A stretch of DNA of 64,000 bases from UBA2040 sp041674745 (GTDB lineage: Bacteria; Bacteroidota; Bacteroidia; Flavobacteriales_D; Crocinitomicaceae). A program made the position numbers and the translations under genes. Location of the stretch: assembly GCA_041674745.1 (NCBI GenBank), contig JBAYVD010000007.1, positions 89,203-153,202 of the forward strand, written 5' to 3'. Positions 53,102 through 61,746 of this stretch are shown here, piece after piece; positions within the stretch are counted from its first letter, which is position 1, and every line of letters starts with the position of its first letter. The notes beneath the pieces are model-generated. The model had not been told where the DNA came from and did not search any database. It worked only from the letters and a program-made list of their open reading frames with translations.

Positions 53102-53623
53102 TTAGTCTTTGCCCAGAATTGTGCGGAAATCTTCTTTTCCTTCGGGTATTTTTTTGAGATTATTCAACATCAACAAGGCTCGCTCCAATCTTTTTTCAGA
53201 AGATTTTACCTGTATGGTATAATACAACAGATAACGCTGCATGCCTTTTTTTAATTTTAAAAATCGTTCAAACGCCTCTGAATCATTGTCCAAAACGGCC
53301 TTGAATTCGACTGCCATTTCCATGCCATATTCCGTATCATCAGGCAAAAGGGAAACGTCCACTTCTTCTCCGAAATGGACGTCCAATGTTTTCATTCTGG
53401 CGGCAGAAAGTGTAATGTATCCTTCTCCATCGCCGAGGGCCACGATACCGCCTTGCCATTTTACTTTTTGGTTCACTTCGACCCAAACACGTTGATTGTA
53501 TTTGCCACGTTTGAATTCACAGGTTAAAGCAGCCATTGTTTCCAAAGTCAACAAAACGTAGTGTAAATTCAAATCTTTTTTGTGCTGCACGAGGCTTTTG
53601 ATTCGAATGGGTTCTTTTTCCAT
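53102..53623 (-). CDS. YdeI/OmpD-associated-type protein (DUF1905-like)
   Basis: 173 residues, soluble. The N-terminal half is a DUF1905-like beta barrel (LHYVLLTLETMAALTCEFKRGKYNQRVWVEVNQ, GIVALGDGEGYITLSAARMK, FGEEVDVSLLPDDTEYGMEM). The C-terminal half is the YdeI-type helical domain (FKAVLDNDSEAFERFLKLKKGMQRYLLYYTIQVKSSEKRLERALLMLNNLKK). Functions proposed for the family include peptide or stress tolerance, none certain. It lies nine bases downstream of the VWA protein start-proximal region's neighbour and shares its strand; it may be part of that transcript. Confidence 0.82.
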   Translation of the reverse strand: MEKEPIRIKSLVQHKKDLNLHYVLLTLETMAALTCEFKRGKYNQRVWVEVNQKVKWQGGIVALGDGEGYITLSAARMKTLDVHFGEEVDVSLLPDDTEYGMEMAVEFKAVLDNDSEAFERFLKLKKGMQRYLLYYTIQVKSSEKRLERALLMLNNLKKIPEGKEDFRTILGKD

Positions 53624-53632
53624 TCACTAAAA

Positions 53633-54775
53633 TTAGTTCCCTTCTTTATTAAATCCAATTTTTTCTGCTTTCTTCTCGATGCTTTTGGAAACCGAAGTTC
53701 CAAAATCGTCTCCAGCTTTGTCACCTAATTTGGCTTTTTCGGTTTGAATAAATTTATCGCGTTCAATCGCCAAATCCGCCACTTTTTTCTGCAACATTTT
53801 TCGTTCTTCCGTTTTTTTATCCAAGAGGGCTTTTTTCTCCTCGGGTTTTAATCCTTTAAATTCTTCCGGTAATTCATCGTCTTTCATTTTTGTGACGTCC
53901 TTTTTTCCTTGCGTGTTGGCATCAATTAAATCCCAAGAGGAGTTTTCATAATTGGCTTTGGATTTTGCGATACTACGTTCAGCTTTGTTGCTAACGGAAA
54001 GACTTTGAGCATTTTGGTCTTGTGTCGCTTGCATTTCTTTTCTTACTTGACCTTGTATTCCATATCCGAAATAGGTTTTGTTCAAGGAATCATTGTAAGC
54101 GTTAATCGGCTCATCAAATGGCGTTGCGATGGTTTGTATGCTTTTATCCGCGTCAATGTGGAAATAATCACCACCGCCCAGTTTTGCACCATCCTGCCAC
54201 AAATCGCGAATGCCAGTTTGGTAATCACCACAATGGATGGTGTTTACGTAAATTTGACGTTCCAAAGCTTGCGGACAAATTTTCCGATAATCGACTGAAC
54301 CTTGGTTGAAAGGCTCGTTGCCAGCAATGTAAATCATTTTTAGGTCCATGCCATCGTTGGACCATTTTAATTCACCTAAAGCGTTGTTGATCACGGCACC
54401 ACAATATTCAGAACCGCCGTTCGTCGTGATTCCGAAGAGTTTTTGAGAAATCAAATCCAAATCAGTCGTCAAGGGAACCAATTGTTGGATAAAATTATTG
54501 GCACTCGAATGACTATCATTGCCATAGGAATACAAAGCAATTTCCACCATAGGTGCTGCGCCGTTTGATCGCATGGCAGTCAAATCGTTGACAATACTCC
54601 AAATTCGAGCTTTTGCTTGCGAGAGAAGTCCATCCATACTACCAGAAGCGTCAAATAATATTGCCATTTGAATTTTTCGTTCATTTATCGGCAACAAAAG
54701 ATTGGGATTGTTCTGAGCATAGTCACTGGTAAGTCCAATTCCCAGCAAAATGAAGGTAAAAAAGAATTTTTTCAT
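53633..54775 (-). CDS. Exported VWA-domain protein with charged C-terminal tail
   Basis: 380 residues from the ATG at 54775 (an earlier in-frame start at 54799 adds a basic stretch before the signal). A signal peptide (MKKFFFTFILLGIGLTSDYAQ) is followed by a von Willebrand factor A domain (about 30-235). The MIDAS motif DASGSMDG is complete, with a further TTNGGSEYCGAV in the VWA fold. The C-terminal about 140 residues are Lys/Glu/Asp-rich and probably coiled (KKALLDKKTEERKMLQKKVA). Metal-dependent protein binding in the periplasm is likely; partners are unknown. It ends nine bases before the YdeI-like gene. Confidence 0.85.
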   Translation of the reverse strand: MKKFFFTFILLGIGLTSDYAQNNPNLLLPINERKIQMAILFDASGSMDGLLSQAKARIWSIVNDLTAMRSNGAAPMVEIALYSYGNDSHSSANNFIQQLVPLTTDLDLISQKLFGITTNGGSEYCGAVINNALGELKWSNDGMDLKMIYIAGNEPFNQGSVDYRKICPQALERQIYVNTIHCGDYQTGIRDLWQDGAKLGGGDYFHIDADKSIQTIATPFDEPINAYNDSLNKTYFGYGIQGQVRKEMQATQDQNAQSLSVSNKAERSIAKSKANYENSSWDLIDANTQGKKDVTKMKDDELPEEFKGLKPEEKKALLDKKTEERKMLQKKVADLAIERDKFIQTEKAKLGDKAGDDFGTSVSKSIEKKAEKIGFNKEGN

Positions 54776-54853
54776 GATCTTGTTTTTCTTCTTGTACAAC
54801 TAACCTCCGTTTTGGTTCAAAATAATTATATTTACCAGCAAAACAATTAAACT

Positions 54854-55687
54854 ATGCGATTCATATATTCACTTTTGCTTTTAGCTTCTTTGAGCTCCTG
54901 TTTTTTATCTAAAAAAATCCCGAACACGTATACGCGCAAGGATGAGCCAGTAAAATTTCAAAGTATTGATTTGAAAGATTTGTTCGAAGGCCAAAATTTG
55001 TACGGTCAGATTTTGATTTACGATGAGCATAGTAACCAATATACAAGTAGTGATTTTGGCATAGCGAAAGCTAAATTTAGTCCTGCATCCACTTTTAAAA
55101 TCCCGAATACCATCATCGGATTGGAGTCTGGTCTTTACAACGAAAGTTCAATTTTTAAATACGACGGAAGTAAAAGAAGATTGGAAGCATGGCAGAAAGA
55201 CTTGAGCTTTCGCGAGGCTTTTCAAACATCGTGTGTGCCTTGTTATCAAGAGTTAGCGTATAAGGTTGGAGTAGATCAAATGCGCACCTTATTGGATAGT
55301 ATGAAATACCCAGGAATGACTTTTGATAAATCAACGTTGGATAATTTTTGGTTGGAAGGTGAATCCGCTATTTCTCCTTTGGAACAAGTTGATTTTATGA
55401 GAAGATTGTTTACAAAACAATTTCCATTGAAAGAAGGAACCTTGAATAGCTTGAAAAATATCATGGCGGTGGACACTACGCAATATGGTATCCTTTATGC
55501 AAAAACAGGTATGGGTACGAGTGAAGGAAAAGACTTGGGATGGTATGTAGGGTACATTCAAAAACCGAAAAACAGAATTTACTTTGCTACCTTGATTCGT
55601 CCAATTACGGATTACGATCAAGGTGTATTCATGGCGGAACGAAAAACTTTGACTTTTAATGTATTGAGAACCCTAGGTTTTTGGTAA
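54854..55687 (+). CDS. Class D (OXA-type) beta-lactamase lipoprotein
   Basis: 277 residues with a lipoprotein signal ending SLSSC (Cys16). The serine beta-lactamase fold is visible with STFK (Ser79, Lys82), SCV (Ser126-Val128), the FWLEGESAISPLEQVDF region with the conserved Trp166, and KTG (217-219), in the order and spacing of class D enzymes. In place of the usual YGN-type third motif the segment reads KYPGM (152-154 YPG). The mature enzyme would hydrolyse beta-lactams at the outer membrane or periplasmic face; the substrate profile is not predictable. A related BlaR/MecR sensor function is unlikely because there is no extra domain. It is divergent from the VWA gene. Confidence 0.88.
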   Translation: MRFIYSLLLLASLSSCFLSKKIPNTYTRKDEPVKFQSIDLKDLFEGQNLYGQILIYDEHSNQYTSSDFGIAKAKFSPASTFKIPNTIIGLESGLYNESSIFKYDGSKRRLEAWQKDLSFREAFQTSCVPCYQELAYKVGVDQMRTLLDSMKYPGMTFDKSTLDNFWLEGESAISPLEQVDFMRRLFTKQFPLKEGTLNSLKNIMAVDTTQYGILYAKTGMGTSEGKDLGWYVGYIQKPKNRIYFATLIRPITDYDQGVFMAERKTLTFNVLRTLGFW

Positions 55688-55689
55688 AA

Positions 55690-57111
55690 TTAATTCAAGT
55701 TTCCTAAAGCATATTGGAAGTAGATTCTGGATTTGTAATTTTCCGTTTGTGTTTCCAAAAGTTTTAGTTGAGCCTCGATGTAGGACATTTCTCGACTGTT
55801 AATCAAAAACAAAGAGCTTTCACCGTTGAATAGCAATTGCTGTTCACTTTGAACAAGCGTTTTGTAATCTTCCACCGTTTGGGTATACAAAATCGTTTGT
55901 TCATGCGTGGTCGACCATTTGTTTTGCGCAACATTTATTTTGTATTCAATCAGTTGCATTTTATTGGACAGATTGTACTCTTGTTCTTGAATTTCTAGCT
56001 CAGACAATTTCAATTCTCCTCTTTCTTTTCGAAGAAAAAGCGGCATACTCAATTGCGCTCCCCATTTGTAATTGTTGATGGAATAGTTCGAAAGGATATC
56101 ACCGCCGATTGGTTCGCTAAGGGCATTGTACTTTAAATCCAATTTTGGCTTCAAATTTTCCTTTCGTAGACGATTGGAAACTTTCAAATAATCAATTTTG
56201 TATCGCGCGTTTAAAATCGTTGGATGCAGTTGAAGAATAGAATCTTTCAGTGATTGGTAAGACAAATCAAAGGGAGTTGTGGTTAACTCAGTTCTGCTGA
56301 AAGGCAAGGTGTTTTCATCCAATTCAAGCGGTATGAAATTTTCATTCCAGAGAAATACAGCGATTAATTCTCGGTCATTCCAGTTCTCTAATTTAGCTTG
56401 TTGGTAAGAGAAATAGCGATTTTGAACTTGAATTGATGCTTCCAAGGTATCAATCATGGCTCGATCACCGTATTTTACGCTTTGCTTGATGGCTTCGAAT
56501 CGATTTTGTGCCGTCAGATGCATTTCTTCATAAATTTTCATTTTATAATACGACTTGAACCAATCAAGGTAACCTACCGCCGCTTCAAACAATAATTCAT
56601 TTACCATTTGTCGCTGGTCGGCAAGCGAACTTTTTTGGTAAATTTTTGCCTGTTTTAAATCCGCTCTTCGCTGATCCATAAAAAGTCCTTTACCTAATGG
56701 AACGGTTATTCCAGCATACCAAAGTCCAGCATCGGGCGTATAATTTTGTGGATTGAGACGGTATCCATTGTTTTGGTCATAGCCACTTTCTACTGAAATA
56801 CCGAGCCATGTGGGGATTTTCAAGGCACCATTAAGTAAACTATAGTATTTACTATCGTTGAAGTACTTTTGATCGATGTTTCCACTGATATTCGGGTCGA
56901 AAGCACCTTTTTGTTTTAACACATAGGCAGCACCTTTTTCCGTTTGAAGTTTTGCTTGTCGTGCTAACGGATGATAATTTCTTACTTGATTTAGAAAATC
57001 TTCGTACGTTAATATTGGACTGGTTTGAGCCCAGTTTCCATTCGTCCCAAGCATCAAAAAGGTAAATAAACACCAGGTTTTCATCGAAAAGAATGTTTTA
57101 TTTTGCTTCAT
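55690..57111 (-). CDS. TolC-family outer-membrane efflux channel
   Basis: About 473 residues with a signal peptide ending GNWAQ. The TolC fold is seen in two long coiled-coil/beta-barrel halves: LTYEDFLNQVRNYHPLARQA at the start, then RRADLKQAKIYQKSSLADQ, and a second half YQSLKDSILQLHPTILNARY and EQLLFNGESSLFLINSREMS. It forms the exit duct of the HlyD-ABC export system encoded just upstream on the same strand. Two ATGs are possible: 57111, which overlaps the HlyD stop by 14 bases, and 57084 just after it. The earlier one is given here; the later is equally plausible. Confidence 0.9.
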   Translation of the reverse strand: MKQNKTFFSMKTWCLFTFLMLGTNGNWAQTSPILTYEDFLNQVRNYHPLARQAKLQTEKGAAYVLKQKGAFDPNISGNIDQKYFNDSKYYSLLNGALKIPTWLGISVESGYDQNNGYRLNPQNYTPDAGLWYAGITVPLGKGLFMDQRRADLKQAKIYQKSSLADQRQMVNELLFEAAVGYLDWFKSYYKMKIYEEMHLTAQNRFEAIKQSVKYGDRAMIDTLEASIQVQNRYFSYQQAKLENWNDRELIAVFLWNENFIPLELDENTLPFSRTELTTTPFDLSYQSLKDSILQLHPTILNARYKIDYLKVSNRLRKENLKPKLDLKYNALSEPIGGDILSNYSINNYKWGAQLSMPLFLRKERGELKLSELEIQEQEYNLSNKMQLIEYKINVAQNKWSTTHEQTILYTQTVEDYKTLVQSEQQLLFNGESSLFLINSREMSYIEAQLKLLETQTENYKSRIYFQYALGNLN

Positions 57112-58453
57112 TTTTGTCGACTGTTTTATTTTGAGGTAAATAGTATTCTGGTGGGAATCCGTTGATGTTTCGCCATAATTCATACCAAATGGACACATCT
57201 TTCAGCAACATCATTCCGTTTGTTCCGCCACCCACTCTTAAGGCTTTTGGCCAGGCAGGTGATGATTTGTCCGGACGAACAAGAACCCGAAATTTCCCGT
57301 TTTCACCTAAGAAATTATCAATCGCGTAGACCTTACCCTTGAACGTGCCATAACTGGCATTTGGCCAGCCAGAAAACACAATCGCGGGCCAACCGTCGAA
57401 TTGAATATTTACTTGATTTCCAATGTGGACCAATGGCAAATCAATAGGGTCGACGTACATTTCAATAATTAAATTATACGTCGCAGGCATCAAGCTAATA
57501 AGCTGTTCACCTTCTTTTATAATTTCACCAATTCCGGCTTGAATGGACTTCGTGACGTACCCGTCTTGTGGAGCGGTGATGTAATAATAGCCCTTGCGAA
57601 ATTTATAGTTGGCATATTGATTTTTCAATTTGGAAACAGTTGCTTCCGCGTCAAATTTGTCGGACAAAGCACTAGATTTTTCAGAATTTGTTTTTGCCAA
57701 ACTATTTTGGTACTCCATAATTACGGATGAATATTCCACTTTTGTGCTAATCATATCGTTTTTACTGCCCAACCATTTGTTTAAAGCTTCCACTTCATAG
57801 GCTTTGGTTTGTTGCTTTTTTAAATCACGCGTTTCAAGATCTGTCAATGATTTTAGTCCTTGATCGTACAACTCTTTCATTCTTTTGTATTGTTCTAGCG
57901 CAATTTTGTAATTAGCTTGAGCCGCCAAATACGCATTGCTATCAATTTCTGATTTTAATGTGGCTTGTTTAAATTTTAGCGAGGCTTGTTGCAATTTCAA
58001 ATTCTTTTGTTCGCCTAGAGCGTCAATTTGATTGTCAAGTGCTTGTACTTTGTTGGAATACGAATCAGCCGTTTGTTCTTTCAATAACCTCTGATCATTG
58101 GTTCTTTCCAAAAGTTGAGGATCAAAATAATCATCTTTAATTTCAGATAAATAGAGTATGGTGTCTCCTTTTTCGACAAAATCGCCTTCTTTCACATACC
58201 ATCTTTCAATTCTTCCTGCAATGATGGAGTTAATCGTTTGTGGTCTTTGGTCCAAATTTAAGGTGGATACCTTTCCCAAACTTCGAATGTTTTGAGTCCA
58301 TGGCATCAATAAAACGATAAAAATGATCACAAATGTGCCACCAATCAAACGAAGTGGTACTTTGCCAGTAACCTTTCCTTCTACTCTTGTAAAAGTGTTG
58401 TATTTGGAGGTATTAACGTGTTTCGAGATACTATTATTGGAAATATTTAGCAT
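57098..58453 (-). CDS. HlyD-family periplasmic adaptor (membrane fusion protein)
   Basis: 451 residues. An N-terminal cytoplasmic part precedes one membrane segment (about 35-52, LRLIGGTFVIIFIVLLMPW). The periplasmic part has the lipoyl-like halves (IIAGRIERWYVKEGDFVEKGDTILYL and YYYITAPQDGYVTKSIQAGIGEIIKEGEQL) around a long coiled-coil hairpin (about 125-270) and a beta-barrel end (VNIQFDGWPAIVFSGWP). It links the ABC transporter to the TolC channel. It starts 19 bases after the ABC gene and overlaps the TolC gene, consistent with one operon. Confidence 0.93.
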   Translation of the reverse strand: MLNISNNSISKHVNTSKYNTFTRVEGKVTGKVPLRLIGGTFVIIFIVLLMPWTQNIRSLGKVSTLNLDQRPQTINSIIAGRIERWYVKEGDFVEKGDTILYLSEIKDDYFDPQLLERTNDQRLLKEQTADSYSNKVQALDNQIDALGEQKNLKLQQASLKFKQATLKSEIDSNAYLAAQANYKIALEQYKRMKELYDQGLKSLTDLETRDLKKQQTKAYEVEALNKWLGSKNDMISTKVEYSSVIMEYQNSLAKTNSEKSSALSDKFDAEATVSKLKNQYANYKFRKGYYYITAPQDGYVTKSIQAGIGEIIKEGEQLISLMPATYNLIIEMYVDPIDLPLVHIGNQVNIQFDGWPAIVFSGWPNASYGTFKGKVYAIDNFLGENGKFRVLVRPDKSSPAWPKALRVGGGTNGMMLLKDVSIWYELWRNINGFPPEYYLPQNKTVDKNEAK

Positions 58454-58472
58454 GAGAATGGTTTGCTGAAAA

Positions 58473-60176
58473 TTAATTTAAAAAGGAACTCATTTCATTG
58501 TAGTTTCCCATTTGGTCGATGGCACCGTCCTTTAAAAGGATAACTCGATCCATTTGTTGGGCGATAACTTTGTCTTTGGAACTAATTACAAGTGTCCAGC
58601 TATGCGATCGGTCGGCCAAGAAATGAATGATTTTTTGTTTTTCTTTTTCAGAGAACAAATTGAAAACATCTCTCATGATGAGAAGTTTAGGTTGATCAAC
58701 AATACTTCTGGCGATGAGTATTTTGTTGACAACACTTTTTGAGAATTGATTTCCTTGAGGCGTAATGATTGTTTCATATCCTTTTGATAATTCTTTGATT
58801 ACTTTCGTTAATCCTAAGTTTTCAACGGCCCATTTTACGTTTTCGAAGGTGGCTTTGGGTCGGCCCATTGTCAAGTTTTCAAGCAAGGTTCCTTGAAATA
58901 AAACATCATCCGAAATACACTCACCAATGATGCTTCTTAGTGAAACGGGGTTTAAATTTCCTTTGGGAAAATCATTGTAGCCGATATATCCAGATTTCAA
59001 TTGATAGATACCTGCAATGATGTACAAGAGAGTAGATTTTCCAGATTCATTTTCTCCTGCAACCACAATTCGTTCGCCAGAATCAATCGTCAAATTGAAG
59101 TTTTTCAATATTTCATTGGATTGATTTGGGTAATGGAAATTCACTTTACCGAGTTCAATTTTCAAACCTTTTTGAATATCGTTTTGTATTTCAATACCAC
59201 CAACAGGGTCCAATTCCAAATCAGTTACTTGACCAATTTTTTCCAAGGAAGTAAGCACATCGTATAGTACTTCCAAACTGACAATTAGTTTTTCAACTGA
59301 ATTGAGCACTAAAAGTATAATGATTTCCGCTGCTACAAATTGCCCGATGTTCATCTGTTGCTCAATAACCAAAATACCACCTATGACCAAAAGCCCAGCT
59401 GCAACCAAAACTTTGAAACCGATCATTAAGTAATATTGTTTTATCAAGATCTTAAAATGACTTTCTCTAGCTTCAATATAGTTTCTGGCTTCTTTCTCTG
59501 TTTTGTCCAAGGTGAGATCGGTGTGTCCAGCGAGTTTGAATGACACGTTGGCTCGCGCAATTTCTTGCAACCAATGCGCTACATTGTATTTGTATTTTGA
59601 TTCTTTTAAACTGGTTTCCAATCCTATTTTTCCTGTTGTACGGAAAATAACGTAAATCAATACAACGAGTATAAGGCTAAAAGCAATGAAAAAAGGATGG
59701 TAAAGCGATAATAAAAGCAAACCAAACACAACTTGAATTCCGGCAGTAGAAAAGTCAATCAGGATTTTTGATAGTCCTTTTTGAACTGTCATTACGTCAA
59801 AAAATCGGTTCATCAATTCCGGTGCATAATGCTTGTAGAGTGATTCCAATTTGATTTTGGGAAGACGATAAGCAAATTCAAAAGCAGCACGAACAAATAT
59901 TTTTTGTTGGAGATTTTCCGTAATCTTCAACTGATTCACTTGCAATATTCCGGAGATAATAATACCAGCAATGACAAATATCACCAGCACAATCCAGGAA
60001 GTACTAATTTGTCCTCCTTGAATTAAATTGATGATGGATTGAATGCCAATGGGCAAGGATAGGTTCACCAATCCATTGAAAAATGCATAGGCGTAAACAT
60101 TTCGGATTTCTTTTTGATCAGGTTTTAATAGTTTCCAAAACCGCTGAACAGGGCTCAATTTTAATGCATTTTCCAT
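58473..60176 (-). CDS. ABC exporter (permease-ATPase fusion) with degenerate ATPase motifs
   Basis: 567 residues from the ATG at 60176, one base after the TetR stop; a TTG at 60191 is rejected. Six membrane segments fill residues about 30-300, and the nucleotide-binding domain fills 340-567. Walker A is intact (GENESGKST, 374-382). The other catalytic motifs are altered: Q-loop Gln to Ser (about 422), signature LSGGQ to FSKSV (478-482), Walker B Asp to Arg (502) with Asp in place of the catalytic Glu (503), D-loop SALD to NLFS, and H-loop His to Ser (533). The order permease-ATPase-HlyD-TolC fits type I export. With this domain ATP binding is possible but hydrolysis is doubtful, so it may need a partner. 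Confidence 0.9.
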   Translation of the reverse strand: MENALKLSPVQRFWKLLKPDQKEIRNVYAYAFFNGLVNLSLPIGIQSIINLIQGGQISTSWIVLVIFVIAGIIISGILQVNQLKITENLQQKIFVRAAFEFAYRLPKIKLESLYKHYAPELMNRFFDVMTVQKGLSKILIDFSTAGIQVVFGLLLLSLYHPFFIAFSLILVVLIYVIFRTTGKIGLETSLKESKYKYNVAHWLQEIARANVSFKLAGHTDLTLDKTEKEARNYIEARESHFKILIKQYYLMIGFKVLVAAGLLVIGGILVIEQQMNIGQFVAAEIIILLVLNSVEKLIVSLEVLYDVLTSLEKIGQVTDLELDPVGGIEIQNDIQKGLKIELGKVNFHYPNQSNEILKNFNLTIDSGERIVVAGENESGKSTLLYIIAGIYQLKSGYIGYNDFPKGNLNPVSLRSIIGECISDDVLFQGTLLENLTMGRPKATFENVKWAVENLGLTKVIKELSKGYETIITPQGNQFSKSVVNKILIARSIVDQPKLLIMRDVFNLFSEKEKQKIIHFLADRSHSWTLVISSKDKVIAQQMDRVILLKDGAIDQMGNYNEMSSFLN

Positions 60177-60177
60177 T

Positions 60178-60849
60178 TTATTTCTCCTCAATTGCTTTGA
60201 AAACCATGTTGGTATAAAATTCAGTTACCGAGTCTTCACCAGGAATTACATCTGTTAGTCGGGGTAAGTGTTCGGCGAAAAAACGCTGTAAATGTGCGCC
60301 TTCAATAGTGGTTGAAATCAACATATGAGGATAGTTGTACGCTGGGTTTATTTCCAAGATTATTTGACTAACGCGTTGAACTACATTTTTATAAGGTATA
60401 AAATAACCGATGGAATTGTCTTGGTCAACATGTTTGTTCATGTAGATTTTGGAAGATTCAACGCTCACTATACTGTGTAATTTGATTTCGTCCACATAAG
60501 AGAAAGTGGAATCATATTCTACCTTTTTAGTCACAACTTTTAATGCGTTTATGAGTCGGTTGGTTGGGGATGGAATGTTGATGGTTTGCAAAATAAGATT
60601 GTAATCGACCCACGACCAATACCACGAAGTTAGATAGACAAGAATTTGATGTTTACTTTCAAAATAACGGTAAATAGATGCCTCAGTCGAACCAATTTGT
60701 ATCCCTAGTTTTTTAAACGTAAAAACTTCGAAGCCTAATTGATCAATAAGTTCAATCGCACCAGAAATTATTTTTTTTCCTAAATCACTGGAATCAGGAT
60801 TTTTAAGATAGGTTATTTCTGGAACGATGATCGAAATAGGAGTAAACAT
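60178..60849 (-). CDS. TetR-family regulator of the ABC export operon
   Basis: 223 residues. Residues about 23-70 are the TetR helix-turn-helix (GAIELIDQLGFEVFTFKKLGIQIGSTEASIYRYFESKHQIL). The remainder is the helical ligand-binding domain. It is the first gene of a TetR-ABC-HlyD-TolC transcript (the ABC ATG is one base after its stop). The promoter carries a palindromic site overlapping the spacer, and the gene is likely to repress its own operon. Confidence 0.9.
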   Translation of the reverse strand: MFTPISIIVPEITYLKNPDSSDLGKKIISGAIELIDQLGFEVFTFKKLGIQIGSTEASIYRYFESKHQILVYLTSWYWSWVDYNLILQTINIPSPTNRLINALKVVTKKVEYDSTFSYVDEIKLHSIVSVESSKIYMNKHVDQDNSIGYFIPYKNVVQRVSQIILEINPAYNYPHMLISTTIEGAHLQRFFAEHLPRLTDVIPGEDSVTEFYTNMVFKAIEEK

Positions 60850-60873
60850 ATTGATTTGCTTAAGTATTTATTG

Positions 60874-60894
60874 CAAATATAATAGTAATACTAT
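60874..60894 (-). promoter_or_regulatory. Operator palindrome abutting the -7 element of the TetR operon
   Basis: CAAATATA (60874-60881) is TATATTTG on the minus strand, the -7 element. It is directly preceded, on that strand, by the 13-base palindrome ATAGTAATACTAT (60882-60894), which falls between the -7 and the -33 region where a repressor would block polymerase. Confidence 0.65.
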
Positions 60895-60902
60895 CAATAA
60901 AG

Positions 60903-60915
60903 ATAGTAATTGTAT
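60903..60915. promoter_or_regulatory. Second, degenerate operator-like half-site
   Basis: ATAGTAATTGTAT shares its left half with the palindrome at 60882-60894. The two are offset by 21 bases (two helical turns), suggesting a pair of TetR sites. Confidence 0.4.
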
Positions 60916-60941
60916 TATTTTAACAAAATGAAAGTCAAGTC

Positions 60942-60971
60942 AAAAAAAATGCGAGTGGTTGACTCGCATTT
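60942..60971 (-). terminator. Intrinsic terminator after the second TetR gene
   Basis: AAATGCGAGT (60947-60956) pairs with ACTCGCATTT (60962-60971) around a five-base loop. On the minus strand it runs into eight T residues (60949-60942), 23 bases after the stop at 60994. Confidence 0.9.
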
Positions 60972-60993
60972 GAATTAGGTAATTTTTTGGGTT

Positions 60994-61623
60994 CTATTTG
61001 CCAAAGAGCGCCAATAATGTCTGCGCTAAGTCGATTCCACTTCGCTGCACATCTGAGGAGAAATTGGAAATTCTCCATTTCGATAAATGAAGACGAATCG
61101 TAGCAATAACGATGTGAACTATTTTTTCAGAGTGTACTTCCATTGGGAATGTGCTGTCCAATTTTCCATCCATAATAATTGGAATTAAATGTTTTTGAAG
61201 CATACTGTTGAAATTCGCACTGGCTTCATTAATCGGCTCCGTTAACTCAAATAATCCATCGCTAAATCCAACTGTCAAAAGATGAGGATTTTGGTGGAAA
61301 TAACTTAACAGGCAATTGAAATAATTTGTAAAACGATCGGATGCAGGTAAAATTTTATCCAATTGACTAAAATGATTGTCTAATTCGCAGGTTAAATAAT
61401 CAAGACACGAAACAATAATCTCTTCTTTACTTATAAAATGACGATACAAGGCAGCTTCTGAAAAGTTCATGGCTTTTGCCAAATTTTTTATTGTTAACCC
61501 ACTTGAACCATTTTTCGTAAGTAGCTTGCCTGCTGAAACGATAATTTCAATTTGCCGCGGTGAGATTTTTGAGGATGTATCTTTAGCTTCGAAACTTAGA
61601 GGATTTTGTTGCAAGTATGCCAT
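60994..61623 (-). CDS. TetR-family transcriptional regulator
   Basis: 209 residues. The helix-turn-helix lies at about 22-70 (PRQIEIIVSAGKLLTKNGSSGLTIKNLAKAMNFSEAALYRHFISKEEII), the rest is the helical ligand-binding domain. It lies upstream of the ABC-operon TetR on the same strand but is separated from it by a strong terminator, so it is a single-gene unit. Its target is not evident; the neighbouring PhnA-like gene on the same strand has its own promoter and terminator. Confidence 0.9.
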   Translation of the reverse strand: MAYLQQNPLSFEAKDTSSKISPRQIEIIVSAGKLLTKNGSSGLTIKNLAKAMNFSEAALYRHFISKEEIIVSCLDYLTCELDNHFSQLDKILPASDRFTNYFNCLLSYFHQNPHLLTVGFSDGLFELTEPINEASANFNSMLQKHLIPIIMDGKLDSTFPMEVHSEKIVHIVIATIRLHLSKWRISNFSSDVQRSGIDLAQTLLALFGK

Positions 61624-61689
61624 AAGTACCAGGAATTTAGAACGAATCCATCACGCTACGAATGAATTAAGGATTATTACGTTTGTAGC

Positions 61690-61720
61690 AAAAAAAAAGT
61701 TACACTTTTCAGTGCAACTT
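61690..61720 (-). terminator. Intrinsic terminator after the PhnA-like gene
   Basis: AAGTT-CACT pairs with AGTG-AACTT (one mismatch) around a four-base loop. On the minus strand it is followed by T residues (complement of the A-run 61690-61698), about 27 bases after the stop. Confidence 0.8.
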
Positions 61721-61746
61721 CATAATATTCAATGTTTTAATTTTTT

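Noticed and set aside
60178..61623. Two TetR genes as one co-transcribed pair
   Set aside because: A strong terminator and the export-operon promoter with its operator lie between them, so they are separate units.
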